From the NCBI GenBank assembly GCA_942486035.1, contig CALNXK010000013.1, positions 1,257,501 through 1,321,500 on the forward strand: a stretch of DNA of 64,000 nucleotides. Direction: 5' to 3'. Position 1 is the stretch's first letter. Each line of letters begins with the position of its first letter. Made by a program: the position numbers and the translations under genes. The notes beneath the pieces are model-generated. The model worked only from the letters and a program-made list of their open reading frames with translations. It had not been told where the DNA came from and ran no database searches. Below are positions 52,269 to 63,099 of this stretch, piece after piece. This DNA comes from Porites lobata (lineage: Eukaryota > Cnidaria > Anthozoa > Scleractinia > Poritidae).

Positions 52269-52849
52269 TTCTTAAGTAGACCTAACAAATTGTAGGTAAG
52301 GCAACCGCATAATAACTTCAAGTCATGAAAATATCGGTAATATGACTTGGGTGGAAAAAGTAATGATAATAATTAATTAATTAATTAATTAATTTACTAA
52401 CATTATTATTCATTCAAAATATTTCTTCTTTTTTGACTGGCTCAAATCCCTCGGCTAATCATTCATAACCACCTAGCGTTAACTATATTCGGAAGACGTT
52501 TGCGATATTTGAATAACGACGTCAATAAGTTTCGCACAAATGATAGATAAATAGACGCCAAAGAAGCTATACTGACAAGTCTGACAATCTTACGTTGTTT
52601 TGGTAGAGCAGTAGGCGTTTGGCGAACAAGAAATAGCCGAACTACTGCCTCTAGACATAGAAAGAAAAGCAAGAATACAATTATTGGATGGAGAACATGG
52701 CAAAACTAAACGTTCCTTTACATCATGAACTTGCCGTGAAACAGGCAAATGAAGACTGGAACTTAACATCGAACAGGGCTAGCATATTCAAGCTTGTCTT
52801 TAAACCAGGGATTTTTTGAAAAAATAATAAGACAATTATTAGATTTGCC
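52269..52849. other. 3' flank of the GBP-like gene
   Basis: AT-rich; (TTAA)n tract at 52373-52394. No gene is supported. Confidence 0.45.
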
Positions 52850-53335
52850 TTTCGTATGGTCTGAAAAATTATGCAGATTTAGGAAGGTGTTAATCTACCT
52901 CAGTTTTCAGACGTGGTGGAGATTACCTTCCTTGATCTCCATAATTCTTCAAATCATTCTCAGCCCTATCCAATAATCGCAAAATAAGAAGGCTGAAGAA
53001 GGCTTTTGAAGCGTCAAAAAGCATGTAACTTTTACTGTTTAATTTAAGTTGATCATTTTTGGTAGGTGTACTTGCACATTTCAATTATATTATGCAGATC
53101 TCGGAGGATGTTAACTGCCTCAACCTACGCGGCCTTAGCGAATAAAACCCTCCTCGAATGTCCATAATTCTTCATATCATAATCAGCCAATAATTGCTAA
53201 ACAATAGTTAGCACTTTTCAAATCTGAAAAAGGCTTTTGGAGCGCTAAAGCATATAACTTTATTTTGTAGTTAAAGTTAAGGGCGATCATGTCTTGGAAA
53301 GTGTACTTGCCATCTCAATTAAATTGACACTTTAG
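52850..53335. repeat. Two diverged tandem copies of a ~240-bp repeat
   Basis: 52850-53090 and 53093-53335 share TGCAGAT(C)T.GGA, TCCATAATTCTTCA.ATCAT, AAGGCTTTTG.AGCG and GTACTTGC motifs in the same order and spacing. They are ancient duplicates, with no coding sequence. Confidence 0.65.
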
Positions 53336-53899
53336 GTACTTCACATTGAAAGTCACCTACTGATTATATGGTATTATACTTACTGATTGTATTGACACTA
53401 GATAACGCTACTATAGTAAGTAAAATTTTCATTATTGTTGTGCATTTAAATATTTTTACATTTTGAGTGTGAAAACTAGTTTGTCAATTTACTTAGCCGA
53501 TTAAAAGACTGGTTATTGGCAATGATGAAATTTATCTGTTAATTTTTGGAGCCTTACTGAAGACTTCCTGCATTCGCGTGTTTTTGAACTTGTGCTTCAT
53601 TTTGCCGTTTAGTTATCGTTTTATCAATTATTCACCGAACTGGATGTGAATAATTCTTTAATGTCCTCCAGTTTCATCGACACTAAGTAAATATTAAATT
53701 CTCCGGTTTTCACGCCCTTCGTATGCCTGGGTACCATCATGAACAAGACGTTGTCGGAGCGTACACTTAGCCGTCGTGGAATCACGCGTTTTTGAGGATT
53801 TTTTGTGTCAGGCACGTGTGACCGCCGCAATGTTGTTAGTTGTTAAGGGTTGGTTGAAATGGGCGAAAATGGAGACCTTCCAAACTACTAATTGCTTTA
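53336..53899. other. Intergenic, nothing recognised
   Basis: No gene, RNA or repeat structure is supported. Confidence 0.4.
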
Positions 53900-53905
53900 A
53901 CATTG

Positions 53906-54467
53906 TAGGGGTGATGAATGGTCTATCAAAATTTGTAACTGCTCGCAAATTTTTACCTTTGCTCTATTTGCTCGCAAAATTTAAACGAGTGCTCGCTTGC
54001 TCGTGCTCCCCAAATTTTTGCAGTTGCTCGCATGCTCGCTTGTCAGTAAAGCAAATGTAATTCTGTATGGTGCTTAATTCCTATAAATATGGCTATCAAG
54101 TTCAGTGGCAATGCACGCGATACATGACAACGATAAATAATAAATTAGCTAATCTAGCTGTATATGGTTACAAAGAGAAGATATTGTTACCTTGAGTTCT
54201 TCTGAGCTTCTCTACCGATCTACTCACTGGGCTTTAATTAGGCCGTGTTTTCAATAAAAACGGTTTGGAAGCTTTAAGATTCTTCCAGAAGAGGTTGTTC
54301 TTACACGAGGATCTTGCTCCTATATAAGAAGTGCTCGCTGCTCGCGAGTTGTAGTCTCTAAGTGCTTGCTGCTCGCAAAGCAAATTTTTTATCTCTGCTC
54401 GTGCTCGCAAAAAAATCGCAGTACTGGCAAGCTCGCGAATGCTCGCAAAGACCATTCGTCACCCTTC
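53906..54467. mobile_element. Foldback element with TGCTCGCAA minisatellite arms
   Basis: The ends GGGGTGATGAATGGTCT and AAGACCATTCGTCACCC are inverted repeats. ACATTG is duplicated at 53900-53905 and 54468-54473. Both arms carry many TGCTCGCAA/CTCGCTTGCTCG words (53940-54050 and 54330-54445), and the centre is unique. Confidence 0.78.
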
Positions 54468-54473
54468 ACATTG

Positions 54474-54942
54474 CGAAACCGCTCACTTCTTCTCGTTCCA
54501 CTCTAAATCCACACATTCCACGTCATCCTTAACAGATCTCAGAACTCTCCGTACCTTGCTTTCCGAACGCTGCAAATACGTTCAACTCATCAATGTACAA
54601 TCGATCTGTTATATTCACACTGATCAGTTTTGACAACTTGTTCCCTCGGTTGCTTTGAGCTTCCAAGCTATAGGATTTAAACATAAGGTGAAGGGCCTTG
54701 GACAAAACGGATCGGCTTGCGACAATGCCCTCTTGAAAGTTATGATTTCTGACGTTTCCATCCGGTCCCTTGCTTCCTCTTAACCACAGTTCTAGTGTTC
54801 CACCTATTACTCAATTGCCGTAATGCCACGCCTAACCACCGTGGTAGTTGATGAAGCTCAAAACATCTCTCCTATTCATCTATCTGTCGTATCAAAGGCC
54901 TTTCTAACCACGATCCAGGCGATGCTGAGATCCCGCTTCCCC
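54474..54942. other. Intergenic before the microsatellite
   Basis: No gene. The open frame from 54823 is carried mainly by the CTA/CTG array and is rejected. Confidence 0.4.
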
Positions 54943-55004
<62 letters not shown>

Positions 55005-55143
55005 GCTACTGCTACTGCTACTGCTACTGCTACTGCTACTGCTACTGCTACTGCTACTGCTACTGCTACTGCTACTGCTACTGCTACTGCTACTGCTACT
55101 GCTACTGCTACTGCTACTACTACTACTACTACTACTACTACTT
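54943..55143. repeat. (CTA)n/(CTGCTA)n microsatellite at the LINE 5' end
   Basis: About 200 bp of CTA, then CTGCTA, then CTA units. The 3' tail of the LINE at 62518-62626 has the same ACT, GCTACT, ACT order, so the LINE lies between two like arrays. Confidence 0.92.
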
Positions 55144-55234
55144 GGTCACTGCTTTTTAAGGTGCGAGAAGTTTAGTCGTTTTCATGGAAGGATTGAATTA
55201 TACTGGTAAAAAGCTTATCAAAACGTAAATATAC

Positions 55235-58200
55235 ATGGATGAAGACAAAGATGACCCCTCTTTCGAGCCTGGAGATAATCCTGGACAAAAGAAAAAGGTA
55301 ACATTCAAGCCCGCCTCAATGGTGGACATGAAACCATGTGATGATCTTCACCGATATCTGGTCCACAAATTTCACTCATCCACTAAATCCAAATCAGTTT
55401 TATTCGAAGCAATCGATTTTTCAGCCTACAAAACTGCTGCTAAGGTTGTCTCCTTTGTAACATCTGAAGACCGGCTACTTTTATGGATCAAAACCTTCGC
55501 TGTGCGATACTTTGATCACCTGAACGTGATGGGATATCGAGTAACATGGCAAGAACAAGAGTCACATAGCTGCCCAACCAAAAGCGATAAAATCATCATG
55601 CACATTCACGAGGAAGAAAATAACATTGAAGATCAAATGGTCACCATAACTATCTTTATTTCCACTGGCAGAATCATGGTTCAAGGCAAAAAATTCGCCG
55701 AGTGGAGTCAACAGGAATTTCCTGCACTGCTATCTATTGTTAACAGTCTCGGGTCGTCAGGAAACCTTAGCGCTGTTAGCGCAAAGGACAAATCTACATT
55801 CCATATAGAACTCCAAAAGTTTTTCACAAAGTACAAAGGATGTGAGATTGCGGACACAAGGGCTTCGGAACTAAACGACACTACCGTGGAAAATGCTGAA
55901 AATGTTGTCAGTGACATAACAGAAACAGAAACACCCAGTGCAGACAAAGGAAATACAAGAATAACGCAATTGTCAACACCCATTGAACTCTCCCTTACAC
56001 CGAGTAGGCTAAACACCTTAACTACTCTTCGAAATACCGTCGGAAATTTAGAAGCCGATTTTACTGAGTTTAAAGTAACAAACGCTGGTAACCTCGAGGG
56101 ATCTTGTTTACTGTGGGTAATGTCGACTGAGATATCGGTCGACATAGCGGTCGATATAGCGGTCGACAGTCGGTCGATATAGCGGTCGACAGTCGGTCGA
56201 TAGTTGGTCGATAGTCGGTCGATAGTCGGTCGATAGTCGGTCGATAGTTGGTCGATAGTCGGTCGATAGTCGGTCGATAGTCGGTCGATGGTCGGTCGAT
56301 AGTGGGTCGATAGTCGGTCGATAGTGAGATAGACTATCGGCCGAGTATCGGTCGATATTCCGTCGACGCACCTCGACTTACTATCGGTCATATGTCGGTG
56401 ATATATCGGTCAACTGTCGGTGATATATCGGTCAACTGTCGGTGGTATATCAGTCAACTGTCGGTGGTATATCGGTGAACTGTCGGTGGTATATCGGTCA
56501 ACTGTCGGTGGTATATCAGTCAACTGTCGTTCGAATATTAGTCGTGTGTTAATTTATCAGGTGAGTCCAATGGCTTTTTTTTTTAAGCAAAGACGTCATT
56601 AATTACTGTTATCATGCGATGGGGAACATGTGGCAAAGCAAGGCGCGATTACGCTATGAAGAGAACCGAAGAGCACTGGGAACTAAGGACATGATAACCT
56701 TTTTTTTCCAGTTTGTATCATCACCGATCGTCTGAGTTTTAGCTGTTAAACAGAACCTGTCTCAGCCTAAGTTGAATCTGCTGCTCCTGTGGTCCCGCAA
56801 AAATGTAGGAAAATGTAGGAAATGCTAAGTGTCGACCGACCATCGACCGAGTGTCGACCAATTACTGACCGACACATCGATCAAGTATCGACCAACTATC
56901 GACCAAGTATCGGCAAAGTGTCGGCGAAATGTCGGCGAAATGTCGGCGAAGTGTCGGTGAACTAAAAGCTATATCGGCCGAGACACATCTGGAACGACTA
57001 TCGGCCGTGTCTCGACCGAGTGTCGACCCACTATCGACCGACTATCGACCGCTATATCGACCGACTGTCGACCGAGTGTCGACCGACTATCGACCGAGTG
57101 TCGACCAAGTATCGACCGAGTGTCGACCTACTATCGACCGAGTGTCGACCGCTATATCGACCGCTATATCGACCGATATCTCTCGGTCGACATTACCCAC
57201 AGTAAACAAGATCCACCTCGAGCACCTAAAAGACAAAGCTGCCCAACTAGATCACAATTTCAAAGTACAAACAACAACCCTAGGGGGCCTTGCTGATGAT
57301 CTGGAAAACAATACTAAACTTCTAAATCACGATTTACAAAAACACGCTGACTTAATTTCCAAATTACAGAATGAAAATCAAGCACTTCAAAAGAAAAATG
57401 CGAAAATATCGGAGGATAACGCAACCATGAGAAGAACACAGAACCAGCTTGAAGCGGAAATCACCTTTCTTAAGGACCAAATTAAAGCCCTCTGGGAAAC
57501 AATACAACTGCCGCCGGAAACAACTAAGACGTCGAGCCAGACCTCTGGTGAAGAAATGGACGACAAATTCAATGATAGCACAAAGAATAAAGCTGCCATT
57601 CCTACATCAAACGACAACCAATGGTCAGAAGATGAGATACTACTTGTTAATCTTCCAACATCAAACTCTTTCTCTCCCTTCAAGATCTACCAGAAAACCC
57701 GCCAAGAAAAGAACCACAAAACAAACCTGTAGACACTAATTCGCAGCACCCTCCTAAGTCTCCTGCTACCAACGACACCAATAATTCTAATGAAGTGATC
57801 TTTCTATGTGATTCAAATGGAAAGTTTTTAGACATGGAAAAAATGTTTCCTTCAGACCAGGAAGTGAAGTATGTTAGAACTCCACTGATTGAACACGCTA
57901 GATCGTACTTACAAAGTCAAATCCACACTGCTCCCCGACTACTCATATTACACACAGGAACAAACGATCTAGAAAGAACCAGTTCTCCTGAAGATCTTAT
58001 TTCTAACATCTAAATATTGATTACAGAAGCCTCAACGAAATTTCCTTCAAGCAAAATATTCTACTCAACACTTCTTCCCCGCAGCGACATCCCGACACCA
58101 ATAATAACTTCAATAAACAATCAGTTGATCAGTAGCTGCTCAAGATTACCCAATGTGCAGTTAGTCAAACATGACAACCTCTTTGAGAATCAATCAAATA

Positions 58201-58778
58201 TTCTTTACGATCAGAAACATATTCTTAAACGGTACGTAAAATTTTTCGCCAAAAACCTTAAGGACACAATTCGCGGTCGTGCCAGACCAAAACCTACAGT
58301 TCCTTCTAATACAATGCCAGCCCAAAGACAAAGATCCTCACAAACTCAACCGACTTCTTCCCAAGGTCCCAAGCCACTATTACATCACACATCATACAGC
58401 AATGCCGTAAAGAACACACCACCTCAAGTGCCTCGTTGGCCTCACCTTCTTCAAACTCAACCTCCGCCGTTACCATTTGTCACACCACAACTTCCACAAC
58501 GAATACCTCCAACACCATTGCAAAATTCACTACATCATGAACCAAATGCCTCAAATAAAGCATTCCAGCTTCCTATGCAAACCCTGCCGGACCAGATACT
58601 CCCAGCTCCGCCACCAACTATATCGCATCAATACTCCAAAACATCGCATCAAACGTTTCCACAGGCCGCTAAAATGGAAACCGCAGGTGAAGAAACTCGC
58701 CCCTCCAACAAATTAACGGATTCAGCAATGCCTCAGGAAATCATATCCTTTCTTCGTTTTATAAAATCATTTGTATGA
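55235..58778 (+). pseudogene. LINE ORF1: coiled coil plus SGNH hydrolase-like domain
   Basis: ATG 55235 opens a basic N terminus (KKKVTFKP) and a globular part with LLLWIKTFAVRYFDHLNVMG. The frame is interrupted by the 56099-57214 insertion and resumes in phase at 57217 with a coiled coil (LQNENQALQKKNAKISEDNA). It shifts near 57710 (AGAAAAGAACC) and continues as VIFLCDSNGKFLDMEKMF, with HTGTNDLE and DQKHILKRY later. CDS, GTND and the DxxH region fit blocks I, III and V of SGNH esterases, although the usual GDS Gly is Cys. A TAA at 58011-58013 breaks it. The last 150 residues are Pro/Gln-rich. In ribonucleoprotein formation ORF1 would bind RNA; the role of the esterase is unknown. Confidence 0.75.
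56099..57214. mobile_element. Minisatellite foldback element inside LINE ORF1
   Basis: 1116 bp with ends GGATCTTGTTTACTGTGGG and CCCACAGTAAACAAGATCC. The 8-bp target ACCTCGAG is duplicated at 56091-56098 and 57215-57222. The left arm is an array of TCGGTCGATAG (56160-56330) followed by GGTGATATATCGGTCAACTG units to 56525, and the right arm is an array of CTATCGACCGA (56830-57180). The middle 300 bp is unique. Arms of minisatellite with an 8-9 bp duplication recall Rehavkus-type Mutator-like elements, but no transposase is here to test that. Confidence 0.85.
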
Positions 58779-61700
58779 ACAATTTCATCTTACCCTTGAC
58801 ACTGAATTAAGTATTAATGATAAACTTTATACCAGTATAAAGAGTAATCCATTTATTATTTTCTATACAATCACGGACACCGAAGATAGTCCCGATATTT
58901 CAAGCACATTGTCCTTTTGCGCTTGGAATATTAATGGCCTTTCTTCGAAATATCTTGGAAATAAGTTAGATAATGCTGATTTTTTGAGTGTTATTAATAA
59001 CTCCGATTTTATATTGTTAACAGAAATTGGCAACTGCTCTAATCTGGAAATTGCGGGATACAAATCTTTTTTTCAATGTCCCACACCAAATCAGTCGGGG
59101 AGAGGTGGGCGTAACTCCGGAGGAATCGCTTTATTTTATAAGAACAAATTCCACAAAAACATTTCCATCACTAAAACAACTCAGCATTTTATTTGGTTTA
59201 AAATTGAGAATCGTTTTCTAAATTCAGTGAAGAATATTTACGTCTGTGGTGTCTATATACCCCCCTGTAACTCAAAATACTTTGATAACGAAATTTTTGA
59301 TCAGCTAGAACAAGACATAGTACGTTTTTCTTCGAAAGGATCAATAATTCTCATGGGTGACTTTAACTCGAGAACCGGGAAATACTCTGATACTGTCTCA
59401 AAGGAGGGAAACAGTAGAATTAGTAATGATCAGTCGGAATCTGCTTTCCAGCCAACTCAAAGAAACAGTTTTGATAATGTTTTAAATAGCCATGGGAAAC
59501 GGCTGTTGGAAATTTGTAAAACCTTTGACCTAAGAATAGTTAATGGCAGAGTTAATGGAGATACCCTAGGCAGACCCACTTTTCATGGAAAAAACGGAAC
59601 GAGCGTTATTGATTATCTAATATGTGATCAGTGTACATTTCTCAACGTTGCAAATTTTGTTGTTAAACAGCCATCTTATTTATCGGATCATAGTGCCATC
59701 GTGGCATGGCTCAATCTTAACACCAGGTTAATTGGAGACGAAATGCACACTCCCAATAGTAGCAATAGATTATCAAAATTACCACGGCAATTTTGCTGGG
59801 AAGTTGACTCACATTTAAAATTCAAAAACGCACTGCGCACGGAACCAATCCAAATTCTAATTAGACAATATATGGAGAGAAACACCGAAGATGTGAATAT
59901 CTCCTTAGAAAACGCTATGAAAATTCTAACTGAGAGCTCCAAGCTATGCCTAAAAATTAAAGCTAAGAAAACTTATAAGCGTATTAAGAAATCATCCAAC
60001 AAGAAATGGTTCGACTGTGAATGTCGCTTAAAAAGGCATGAATTACGAAAAGTCTCAAATGAAAAGCACCGTGACCCCCTCAACTCCGAAGTGCGGGAAA
60101 AATATCACAAAACCTTGAATGATTACAAAAAGCTCCTAGGCACAAAGAAAAGAGGATTCCACAAAGAAAAAACATTACAACTCGACGAACTAGCTTTAAA
60201 TCCTGACAAGGCGTCATTTTGGAATTGTTTAAATTCGATGAGCGACACTTTCAACGAAAATGTTCCTGCCCCAATCTCGGAAGAATCATGGCTTCACCAT
60301 TTCAAATCTCTGCATTCTATTGACCCGACGAATTCCACGCATGAACATGAAATCCATAGGGAACTAAATTCTTTAGAACACGAAAAGGAACAGTTTAACG
60401 ATCTCGATTATGAGATAACTGAGAGGGAAATACGTCAAGCGGCGAAGAAATTGAAAAATAAGAAATCACCATTTGTTGACAAAATACGAAATGAAATGAT
60501 CAAAGCAAGCCTCGAACCACTAATGCCTGTCTATGTCAAACTTTTTAACCTCATTTTACAATCCGGAAAAATGCCAGATGTTTGGTGTCAAGGCCTCATA
60601 ACCCCAATTTACAAATCTGGTGACAAGAGTGATCCAACAAATTACAGAGGCATATGTGTTTCTAGTTGCCTTGGAAAACTGTTCTGTTCTATTTTAAATC
60701 GAAGACTTCACTTGTATTTTGAGGAAAATAAGATATTACATAATTCCCAAATTGGCTTTTTGCCTGAAAACCGCACTGCAGACCATGTTTTCACTCTAAG
60801 GACCCTAATAGATAAATATGTGCATTATCACAAGGAAAAAAGTCTACGCTTGTTTCGTAGATTTCCGCAAAGCGTTTGACTCTGTTTGGCACGAAGGATT
60901 GTTTTATAAGCTGCTAAAAACGAATATAGGAGGAAACTTGTACAACCTCATGAAAAGTCTTTATTGCAACTCGACATGTTCCATCAAAATCGGTGAAAAC
61001 AAAACACAGCCTTTTTCATATTCCAGAGGTGTACGTCAAGGCTGTATTTTAAGCCCTCTTTTATTTAACCTCTATTTAAACAATCTACCACTTTTTTTAT
61101 TCGAAAACACCTTATCTGACCCATTTGTTCTCCCAAATGGGAAAAAAAATAAATTCACTTTTCTACGCAGATGATTTAGTTATTCTATCAAGATCGAAAA
61201 CTGGATTACAGAACTGTTTAAATGCGCTTTCTTTGTATTGTGACAAATGGAAGCTAAAAATTAATCCCAAGAAAACAAAAATTATGATATTCCAGAAACG
61301 CCCCAAAAAATCTATTGACATCAAATTCAACATAGGCAGTGAGTCAATTGAAATTGTCCAAGAATACACTTATTTAGGTACACGTTTAACTCCAACGGGA
61401 AACTTTACACTTGCACTCGAACACTTAAAAGAAAAGGCCCTTCACGCGTTTTCTAGTATTCGGAAGCGGACAATTCTTAACAAACTTAATCCTAATACTG
61501 CATCCCAAATTTTTGACACCATGGTATTCCCAATCTTGAGTTACAACAGCGAGGTATGGGGAATGTACACCAAGCAAGATTTTAAAAAATGGGATAGCTC
61601 CCCAATAGAAAAAATTCACCTCAAATTCTGTAAACGTTACTTAGAGGTTAACAATAAGGCCTCTAACATAGCCTGCAGAGCTGAACTTGATAGACTGTCG

Positions 61701-62396
61701 CTGCTTATCCCGATAAATCAGAAAATTATGAAATATTTTGTTTACCTCAACAACAAAGATAATGACTCTATAGTCAAACAGTCTTTCCTTATGTCAAAGA
61801 ATCTACATTCTATGAATAATTCCGGATATTTTTCCAATGTCATAAACATGCTTGAACAATACAATCTAACCAGTTTAGATGCTGAATCTCTAGATAATGA
61901 TAAAATTAGACGATATACCACAGAAATGAGAGAGAAATATCTATCTTTTTGGCGGCACAGCCTCGAAAATTCAAAAAAACTAGAATTTTATAAAACTTTT
62001 AAAGATGAATATTCTACATCTGATTATCTCTACCAGCTAAGACATTATGACGAACGACAGAATTTTGTTAAATTTAAAATAAGTAATCACAAACTTATGA
62101 TTGAACATGGTCGATACCAAATCGATCATTTGCCAAGAGAAAATAGATTATGTCCTTTATGTAACTCAAATCAGGTAGAAGATGAGATTCATTTCCTCTT
62201 TCAATGTAACAAATACTCAGTACAGAGACAGGCATTTATTACTCAAATCAATCGAATAATACCTGACTTTGACAAGAAATCATCTCCGGAAAGCATAAAA
62301 CTGATAATGAATTCGAAGGAACATCATGTAAATAAGTTAGTTATGAAGTTTGTCTCCTCCTGCATGAAAATACGTGATTCATTGTTAGTAATGTAA
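58765..62396 (+). pseudogene. LINE ORF2: endonuclease and reverse transcriptase
   Basis: It opens after a TAA at 58762-58764, overlapping the end of ORF1. Endonuclease motifs: FCAWNINGLS, LLTEIGN, ILMGDFNSR and, near 59690, SDHSAIVAW with the catalytic His. RT motifs: NYRGICVSSCLGKLF, IGFLPENRT, CFVDFRKAFDSVW (first catalytic Asp), RGVRQGCILSPLLFNLYLN, FYADDLVIL (catalytic Asp pair), and INPKKTKIMIF. The C terminus has CPLC...H...C (near 62150-62205), a zinc knuckle of many LINEs. Frame changes occur at about 60840 (GGAAAAAAGTC) and about 61145 (GGGAAAAAAAATAAA). No ATG precedes the endonuclease core, so the start is unclear. Confidence 0.85.
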
Positions 62397-62517
62397 CCGA
62401 ATTTTTCTAGATTGTTATTAGTGCTGTTTTGTTTTTTTTATTTTGATTCTCATATACATGCTTTTGCAATACTGTACAGTGATGCGGTCATGCAAATAAA
62501 GCAATTTATTACTATTT

Positions 62518-62519
62518 AT

Positions 62520-62550
<31 letters not shown>

Positions 62551-62640
62551 GCTACTGCTACTGCTACTGCTACTGCTACTGCTACTGCTACTGCTACTGC
62601 TACTGTTACTGCTACTGCTACTACTAATAATAATAAATAA
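62518..62640. repeat. LINE 3' trinucleotide tail
   Basis: (TAC)n, then (TGCTAC)n, then TAATAATAAATAAATAAA. It resembles the array at 54943-55143. Confidence 0.88.
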
Positions 62641-62967
62641 ATAAAACCTCAATTTAAAATCCTATTTACAATCAACCTGCTGTTACAAAAGATCTAATTA
62701 ATTCATCAAAACACTGTCTACAATTCCTTCATTAGAGAACAAAAACAATCCTGTATGTAATAAGTGAAGAAAGAAAAAACTATTCATTAACAAATTCTAA
62801 AAAATAGAAGTAACTTAACCTTACATAAAAGAAGAGGAAATAGATATAATTAATAATAAAAGTTCGAAATTCTATAAAATTAAGAATTTCATTATGCAGA
62901 GATATTCAGATAATAATAACAATAATGATATTATTGAGTAAGTAATGGAAGTAACAGAAAAAGATGC
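62641..62967. other. AT-rich gap between the LINE and the paralogue exon
   Basis: No further coiled-coil exons on the minus strand are seen here, although a GBP paralogue would need them. Confidence 0.45.
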
Positions 62968-63090
62968 CTCAAGTCTTTGCCTCTCCTGTTCTTGATAAGC
63001 CTTAGCTGCACGTTCCTGGGCCAGTACCTCATCATAGTCTTTCAGTTGTCCCAGCAATCCTAAATATTGTTCTTGTTCTTGAAAAAGGGC
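62968..63090 (-). pseudogene. Isolated exon of a GBP paralogue
   Basis: On the minus strand, an acceptor TTTTTTTCGGTAG precedes 41 codons reading LGQLKDYDEVLAQERAAKAY and a Gln/Glu/Arg helix. It has exactly the length and phase of exon 11 of the GBP-like gene and 27 of 41 identical residues by my count. The base pair after it is GC, not GT, and the frame otherwise runs into a hydrophobic tail and a stop at 62872. Other exons of this copy would lie beyond 64000 or are lost, so pseudogene versus partial gene is undecided. Confidence 0.72.
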
Positions 63091-63099
63091 CTACCGAAA

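Larger units (their letters stand above)
55144..62640 (+). mobile_element. Non-LTR retrotransposon (LINE), full-length but degenerate
   Basis: About 6.4 kb after subtracting the 1.1-kb insertion. Order: short 5' UTR, ORF1 (coiled coil, SGNH-type hydrolase, Pro-rich tail), ORF2 (apurinic-type endonuclease, reverse transcriptase, C-terminal zinc knuckle), 3' UTR with AATAAA near 62497, and a trinucleotide-repeat tail. Frameshifts and a stop make this copy inactive, though several lie at A-runs. The clade is left open between CR1/L2-like and L1/Tx1-like; an ORF1 esterase favours CR1-like groups. Confidence 0.85.

Noticed and set aside
54823..55209. 128-codon frame with a poly-Leu run
   Set aside because: It is the CTA/CTG microsatellite read in one frame; the short part before it has no motif.
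55708..56391. 227-codon minus-strand frame with RPTIDRLSTDY repeats, and similar frames at 56929-57205
   Set aside because: Artefacts of the TCGGTCGATAG minisatellite in the foldback element.
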